Assembly (NCBI RefSeq): GCF_033958435.1
Contig: NC_134160.1
Span: forward strand, 10,589,001 to 10,653,000
Direction of reading: 5' to 3'
Length of the DNA stretch: 64,000 nucleotides
From: Carettochelys insculpta
Lineage: Eukaryota > Chordata > Testudines > Carettochelyidae
Shown here: one piece after another, positions 36,901 to 64,000 of the stretch
Position numbering within the stretch: the stretch's first letter is position 1
Layout: the number at the start of each line of letters is the position of its first letter
Program-made: the position numbers and the translations under genes
Notes under the pieces: model-generated
The model's input: the letters and a program-made list of their open reading frames with translations, nothing else
Databases searched by the model: none
What the model was told of the DNA's origin: nothing

Positions 36901-38561
36901 AGCCGTATTGTCACGCTGGGCTGGACACGGCCAGCCTCTGCTGAGGGCAGATGTAGGCCAAAGTGGGCCCCTCCCCAGCCACACATGGGAAAAAATGGCT
37001 GCTTTGGGGGGGGGGGGCGGGCCACATTCGAGGCCCTTGCCCCACCCTCCCCAGAGGAGCTGCCTCGGGGAGCTGGCTGCACCAGGGCAGCCCCAGGGCC
37101 CGAGATGCTATCAGCTCCCAGCGCCATGTGGTGCTGTGAGGGGGTGTGTGTCCATCTGCCCCCGCCCCTGGGGAAGGGGAGCACATCTCTGCCCCCGCCC
37201 CCCGAGTGCCAGCCCCTTTCTCTTCCAGGCGCTGGGCTCCCGCCCACAGGGGAGCTGCACATCTGGGTGAAGGCAGCTCAGAGCCTCATTCCCTTCCGGC
37301 ACAGCACGATGGATTCCTTCGTTCAGTGGTACGGGGGTCCCCAGGCTGGGGGAGGGCTGGAAGGGGAGGCCCTGGCCCTTTGTTGCAGACTGTGGGGCAG
37401 GCCTATGGGTTTTTTGCCTCTTGGCTGCAGCCACTCAGCACCTCCTCTTGGGAACCCCCCCCCCCAACATGTTCTTCCTGTGCATCCCCACCCCACCAGG
37501 GGAAAACACCCACTGCCCCACCCCCTCCAGCTCCACTCTGAGCTTCCCCTGCCTCAGGCTGCGCTTCCCCCCGCCCAGCTACATCCTGCCTGACGACAGC
37601 AAGACAAGCTGCCAGAAGACACGGGTGGTAAAGCGGAGCCTCAGCCCCCAGTTCAACCACACCATGGTGTACGACGGCTTCCAGGCCAAAGACCTGAGCG
37701 AGGCCTGTGCCGAGTTCACCGTCTGGGAGCAGGAGACCTTCTCCAAACAGCCGCTGGGGGGCAGCCGGCTCAGCCTGGGCACAGGTGAGCAGCGCCTGGC
37801 TGCTGCTGGCACAGGAGGTGCACAGCTGGGACCCTGGTGGGGCTGGTGAGTCCTGCCCCCAGGAGCCAGGCAGGGGCGCAAGCTGCTCTCTGAGGCGACG
37901 CAGGTGGGGCAATTAGCACCAGGGGTCTCTAACTTCCATCAGTGGGGGATAAATTTTGTTTTGTGCACTGGGGCAGGCACAAATGTGCACCACCTGTTGG
38001 ACACATGCTGCTGGCTGTGGGTACACTGCTAATCACCTGACCCTGCCAGGAACACTGATTGGCCGCCGCCATGCCCCCCCCCCCCAGGCTGGCCCAGTCC
38101 TACAGCCGCAGCTGCATCCCTGGCCCCTCACCTTGGGGGGTCCTAAGGTACTTATATTGGCAGAAGAGCCTCAGCCACCTCTCCCCTCACCCTTCCTCTG
38201 CTGGGGGCACACTTGGGGTGGACTTAGAGGGCTGGACCTGCACACAGGGCAAGGCTAAGGCTCTTGGCCCAGGCAGGCAGAGCTCCAGCTGTGCCCACCA
38301 CCCCTAGGAGAGGCAGCCTGAGGCCAGGGGAAGCTGGCTGAGGTAGCCCAGGGGAGGGAGTGCTGGAGGATGGGGGCATCCCCCACTGCCCAGCCTCTGA
38401 CGGAGCTGCTTTGTTGCACAGGAAGCAGCTACGGGCTGCCGGTGGCCTGGATGGACTCCACGGCGGCGGAGCGCCGCCTCTGGGAGAACCTGCTGGCACA
38501 GCCCCAGCGCTGGGTGGAAGCGGTGCTGCCCCTGCGGACAAATCTCACCCCTCGGACTTAA
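24348..38561 (+). CDS. SYTL1: Synaptotagmin-like protein 1 (Slp1/JFC1), 14 coding exons, 553 aa
   Basis: Exons: 24348-24475, 24972-25120, 25683-25806, 26376-26424, 28224-28266, 28857-28942, 31347-31472, 31883-32049, 34545-34647, 35040-35201, 36726-36804, 37229-37328, 37579-37784, 38422-38561. All have AG/GT borders, all phases join, and the 1,662-nt sum ends in TAA. The product has an N-terminal Slp homology domain without a zinc finger (about 4-88), an acidic/Ser-rich linker, C2A (about 255-375) and C2B (about 413-545), and ends [11 protein letters not shown]. Length, the two directly joined SHD halves and this tail fit Slp1, a Rab27 effector in exocytosis and membrane traffic that binds phosphoinositides through C2A. 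The gene converges on MAP3K6, as I recall for human 1p36.11. The ATG is the first in the exon carrying the SHD; 5' untranslated exons lie upstream. Family knowledge supplies the function; the exon structure is read directly. Confidence 0.96.
25683..31472 (+). CDS. SYTL1: SYTL1 linker exons between the SHD and C2A
   Basis: Five small exons (25683-25806, 26376-26424, 28224-28266, 28857-28942, 31347-31472) encode residues 93-235. The linker has a run of acidic residues ([10 protein letters not shown]) from a GAG-rich stretch, low-complexity Pro/Gln and Ser-rich segments ([13 protein letters not shown]), and an NPF tripeptide at residues 168-170. NPF can bind EH domains; that use here is my inference. 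The acceptor of 25683-25806 sits in a gtgagcag repeat, and starting at 25683 is the choice that keeps phase. The linkers of Slp proteins diverge quickly, so these exons rest on splice phase more than on similarity. Confidence 0.86.
27521..27570. repeat. Pentanucleotide microsatellite (CCGCC then AACCC)
   Basis: Runs of ccgcc are followed directly by runs of aaccc, in the SYTL1 intron 26425-28223. Confidence 0.9.
27620..27905. repeat. Compound TG/GA/CG microsatellite
   Basis: Long (TG)n runs are broken by gagagaga blocks, short cgcgcgcg and near-repeats of tagttgtacagaa. It lies in a SYTL1 intron about 320 bases before exon 28224-28266. Alternating purine-pyrimidine runs like this can adopt Z-DNA. 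Confidence 0.92.
28423..28815. repeat. 43-bp minisatellite in a SYTL1 intron
   Basis: About nine copies of a 43-base unit (containing ccgtgtaccctcgtgcaccc and tgacctggtgccccgcgtgc) fill most of the intron 28267-28856 and end about 40 bases before the exon at 28857. Three units make 43 codons, so long repetitive minus-strand frames appear; they are artefacts. Confidence 0.95.
29215..30017 (+). mobile_element. CR1 fragment interrupted by a second, oppositely oriented CR1
   Basis: A plus-strand CR1 3' region runs from about 29,215 to 29,520, is interrupted, and resumes at about 29,742 (gttgaaaagtgaactagataaatttatgg) to the CR1 end near 30,017 (gttcttatg). It lies in the SYTL1 intron 28943-31346. 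The coding remnants are broken. Confidence 0.85.
29521..29741 (-). mobile_element. CR1 3' end nested in the plus-strand CR1
   Basis: The segment reads as the reverse complement of a CR1 tail (gaatcctagaatcctggggt, gggacctcaggaggtcatct, ctccctcctgggggaagtag). Both halves of an older plus-strand CR1 flank it, so it inserted second. Confidence 0.85.
31883..35201 (+). CDS. SYTL1: SYTL1 exons encoding C2A
   Basis: Exons 31883-32049, 34545-34647 and 35040-35201 encode the C2A beta-sandwich: an opening strand with [22 protein letters not shown], the [12 protein letters not shown] loop-1 region, [14 protein letters not shown], and the loop-3 region [16 protein letters not shown]. Canonical calcium-binding loop 3 has Asp where HHD starts and where RNL continues. 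Both are replaced here, so Ca2+ binding is probably lost or weak, as in other Slp C2A domains thought to be calcium-independent. The lysine-rich strand ([10 protein letters not shown]) is the usual phosphoinositide-binding patch. The third exon starts just after three 29-bp repeats at 34907-35000. Confidence 0.94.
32775..33640 (+). mobile_element. CR1 LINE 3' fragment, split by a short hairpin-family repeat
   Basis: Translated pieces match CR1 reverse transcriptase and C-terminus ([18 protein letters not shown], then [17 protein letters not shown], then [12 protein letters not shown]). The left half ends at about 33,124 and the right resumes at about 33,218; between them sits a piece of the repeat family also found at 99-291. 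It lies in the SYTL1 intron 32050-34544. Confidence 0.85.
33125..33217. mobile_element. Short repeat inserted in CR1 with 8-bp direct repeats
   Basis: This piece contains ccaaaatatctgttagtcgc and gtgccacaggacttcttg, shared with the hairpin repeats at 99-291 and 3025-3220. The octamer cttcctct flanks it at 33117-33124 and 33218-33225, and the CR1 sequence is continuous once one copy and the insert are removed. It is therefore an insertion with an 8-bp target duplication. Confidence 0.75.
34907..35000. repeat. Three 29-bp tandem repeats before a SYTL1 acceptor
   Basis: caggcgcccccttcatactg recurs at 34912, 34941 and 34970, followed by a partial copy. The array ends about 40 bases before the exon at 35040. 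Confidence 0.93.
35270..36530. repeat. C-rich VNTR filling SYTL1 intron 35202-36725
   Basis: About twenty units of variable length (roughly 45-75 bases) share ccctgcagccacaagccccc, tactccctccccc and ccaccctcccactccccc. Each unit carries a polypyrimidine-CAG that imitates a 3' splice site. The array has almost no stops, so an apparent 620-codon frame (34782-36644) runs through the preceding exon and the array; it is not a gene. The complementary strand is made of closely spaced G-runs. Confidence 0.95.
36726..38561 (+). CDS. SYTL1: SYTL1 exons encoding C2B and the C-terminus
   Basis: Exons 36726-36804, 37229-37328, 37579-37784 and 38422-38561 encode the end of C2A, C2B and the tail. C2B shows [45 protein letters not shown] and the late motif [16 protein letters not shown]. 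Only one of the usual loop-1 aspartates is present, and loop 3 ([10 protein letters not shown]) has none, so C2B should not bind calcium. Within 37558-37578 an alternative acceptor would add seven in-frame residues; the downstream acceptor gives the family-like VQCYILPDD and is preferred. The stop TAA is at 38559-38561. Confidence 0.94.
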
Positions 38562-38660
38562 CCCCGTCCTCCCTGCACTGGCTGAACGCCAGCCCCTGTG
38601 CCTGGGAACAGAGGTGTGACGCACAGGCCTGGCCTCCCCCCGCCCGGTGACTGTACAGAC

Positions 38661-38666
38661 AATAAA
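38661..38666 (+). terminator. SYTL1: SYTL1 poly(A) signal
   Basis: AATAAA lies 100 bases after the SYTL1 stop, giving a very short 3' UTR. It faces the MAP3K6 signal on the other strand at 38837-38842, so the two transcripts end within about 170 bases of each other. Confidence 0.85.
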
Positions 38667-38836
38667 CCCCTGGGCACGCTGCCGGGCTGGGGAGAGCTGT
38701 GCTCGTGGGGCTGCCGGGGGGGTTCAGGCAGGGCCCTGGCTCCTTGGACTTGTCTCCCTTTCCCCTTGCTGGATGAGGCTGCCTGCCCCCATTCTGCCCC
38801 AAGGCAAAGGCAGCCGGAGGCCCAGCTGAGAGGCTG

Positions 38837-38842
38837 TTTATT
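38837..38842 (-). terminator. MAP3K6: MAP3K6 poly(A) signal
   Basis: TTTATT on the plus strand is AATAAA on the minus strand, about 350 bases downstream of the MAP3K6 stop at 39193-39195. No better signal lies between. It defines a compact 3' UTR that does not reach into SYTL1. Confidence 0.82.
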
Positions 38843-39192
38843 GAAGACCTGGGTAACAACCCGGGAGCTCTGCAGGCCCCTCCATTCCACCAGCAAAGCC
38901 TCGGGGCTGGGGCAGCATTCACGGTGGTCCTGTGCCAGCCAGCAGTGGGGGGCTGCAGCTGTCCCCTCGCCAGCAACTGCTGCAGGACGTGGGCCCAGCA
39001 GCGCCAGGGCGCGAGGCTGCTCTGCCCCACAAGGCCCAGCGAGCGCTGGCAGGAGCCCTGTGCCAGGGTGAGGTCCCAGCCACTGGGGGCGGGTAGCTGG
39101 GCATGAGGGGGGCACCCCATTGGTCAGCTCCAGCTGAGCATGGCTGGCAGTGTGAGGCGGGCACCCTGGAGAAGCTCTGCCAGGTCCATCTG

Positions 39193-62357
<23,165 letters not shown>

Positions 62358-63822
62358 CTGCGGAGAAGTAGCAAGGGCCCATCGGACACCCCCTCATGCA
62401 CCGGCTGAGGGCCCATCTGGAGTACTGGAGAATCCCCCTGGAGCCCCAAACCCCAGAGAAACTGACTTTGCAGGCTTGGAATGTCCTGGTGATGGAGACA
62501 GAGGGGACGAGAGAAGCACCAGCGCAAAGGGCAAATGACCAGGTCCATCCCTAACCCCGACGCTGTCTCAGGCCTGGTCTACGCTAGAGGATAAAGTCAG
62601 TTTTAAGGGCCTTATAAGGTACCTGTCTTCACTGCAAATATTTTAAGGGGCCCTAAAGTCGACTCTTCTGCCTCACCTATTTCACGAGGAGCAACGCTCC
62701 GTTCGAATTTACCAGGCTGACTTAAGCCTAGTGTAAAAACGGAGTTGTTTAATTGGCCTCCAGAAGTATCCCACAGTGGCCCCCGATGTGTCCATTCTGG
62801 TCACAACCCTCATCTCTGCTGCTCTCCAGGTGAGCAGGAAGCAGGTAACAGGAAGCAGCCCGGGAAGCTGGGTTTCTGACTAGCAGACCTCAGCAGCACA
62901 CCTGGCCGCAAAAGAGCCCGACTCTACCTCTGCCAGCCAGAGATCCCTCCATCACTTTCCTCCAGCCCCTGCAACACAGAGCCCTGCTGCGAAACCAACC
63001 GCCTGCCCTGGCTGCTGCACACAGCGCGCTGAGTAACTGGGCCTGGCCATCTAAGGAGCAGGTCTTCCCTTAAGAGGTTGCATCCCCAGCCAAGGCTCCT
63101 GCAGGTAGCAGCCTCACTGCTTCATCTCTGCATCCCTCTCCCAAACAGCTGACAAGTCAGTGCAGCAGAGCAGACCAAACTCACGGCTGGCTGTATCCAG
63201 GCACTGCCCCAGCTCCCTCCACCTGGGCAGGAGAGCTGGTCACTGGAACGCCCATGGACAACCATGTTTCACAGAGCAGACCATGAAAAGCAAGAGGTCT
63301 CCTCAGCCCCCCACCAGAACAGGACCCGATGTGAACCGGACGGGTGCTGTGAGGCCTGCTCTTGGCACCCCAGTGCCCACGCACCAACACTGTGTGCGTC
63401 ACCATTGGAGGGCGATCAAAAAACCAGCAGCACATCAACCCGCCCACATGCTGAGCTCCACTGCGTTCTAGAGCCACTAGGGGAAACTGAGGCACACGGT
63501 GGCTATCGCCCCATTTCCTGCAGTGCTGAGGATCCGTGCCTGCTGAGGATTTCAAGCATCACAAGCTCTTGGCAGCGCTTGAAAATTCAGGCCCTGGCAC
63601 AGTTTAATCCAGCAGCGTTGCCTGTGGGTGGAACCAGGCTCTCACAAAGGCACTCTCAATAAACCAGTGAGTTCCTTCCTCGCCCAAGGCATGGCTGCCA
63701 GGCTTGAAGCCAGAAGAGAGAGTGACACAGACAGAAGATGAGATGGCACCAGGCGGACAGACTAAATCATGTGAAGCAGAGAACGTCCCCCTGCCCAGAG
63801 GTGGGGGGGGGGGGGAAAACCC
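62358..63822. other. MAP3K6 5' intron sequence, start exon not present
   Basis: Apart from the possible repeat at 62,572 nothing was recognised. In particular, no minus-strand exon ends with the one base needed for the split Asp codon while encoding the ASK N-terminus. The initiator exon must lie beyond 64,000. Confidence 0.65.
62572..62775. mobile_element. Possible decayed DNA-transposon remnant
   Basis: The segment begins caggcctggtctacgctaga and contains aagtcagttttaagggcc and agtcgac, a pattern I associate with an abundant sauropsid repeat. The match is from memory and the copy is degraded. Confidence 0.35.
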
Positions 63823-64000
63823 ACCCCAAAAGTTACTTGAGTAAAAGGGCATCTCCTTTCGTTTCTGTATACTTGAGTACAATCTAGAGCTGACGTGTAC
63901 TTTTGCTCAAGTAGTTTTCCAGAGGGACACTGGAACTCGTACTTACCCCCCGCAAAGCAACTGTACTTTTACACAAGTAACTTCTTAGGTACTTTTTCCA
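63823..64000. mobile_element. MITE related to 19,579-19,881, cut by the window end
   Basis: It starts cccaccccaaaagttacttg and carries the same internal motifs (tcaagtagttttccagaggg, gtacttttac) as the 19.6-kb element. The other end lies beyond the window. Confidence 0.7.

Overview
The window reads as vertebrate nuclear DNA, most likely from a turtle or another non-avian sauropsid. Three things point there. Genes are split into short exons with clean GT/AG junctions. CR1 LINEs dominate the repeats, and one carries a nearly intact reading frame. Several palindromic or terminal-inverted-repeat elements resemble families I know from turtle sequence. High GC, short introns and many G/C-rich minisatellites would suit a small, gene-dense chromosome. 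There are no prokaryotic features.

Layout, left to right: (1) 1-10.2 kb has no gene I can support; it holds hairpin repeats, CR1 and MIR-like remnants and a 40-bp minisatellite. (2) 10,207-11,044 (+) is the last coding exon of a trophoblast-glycoprotein-like (TPBG/5T4 family) leucine-rich-repeat membrane protein; its earlier exon or exons were not found. (3) 11.5-24.3 kb is repeat-rich and contains two candidate promoters (a TATA box with a following splice donor near 14.9 kb, and a CpG island with a donor at 17,761) and a 312-bp direct duplication. (4) 24,348-38,561 (+) is a complete SYTL1 (synaptotagmin-like 1, Slp1/JFC1) coding region: 14 exons whose phases all join, giving 553 aa. (5) 39,193-62,357 (-) is MAP3K6 (ASK2): 28 exons including a 24-nt microexon, about 1,208 codons, lacking only the N-terminal exon(s) that must lie beyond the right edge.

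SYTL1 and MAP3K6 meet tail to tail, their poly(A) signals only about 170 bp apart. As I recall it, this is the human 1p36.11 arrangement, and it is the main reason to call the kinase MAP3K6 rather than MAP3K5 or MAP3K15. SYTL1 is expected to act as a Rab27 effector in membrane traffic, MAP3K6 as a stress-activated MAP3 kinase upstream of JNK/p38, and the TPBG-like protein at the cell surface. They are neighbours rather than a shared pathway.

Many very long reading frames here are artefacts of stop-poor tandem repeats, including an apparent 620-codon frame at 34.8-36.6 kb. I found no clearly new gene system. The observations most worth a second look are the G/C-rich VNTR that fills a SYTL1 intron with decoy splice acceptors, the MAP3K6 microexon next to a young antisense CR1, and hairpin repeats flanked by direct repeats.
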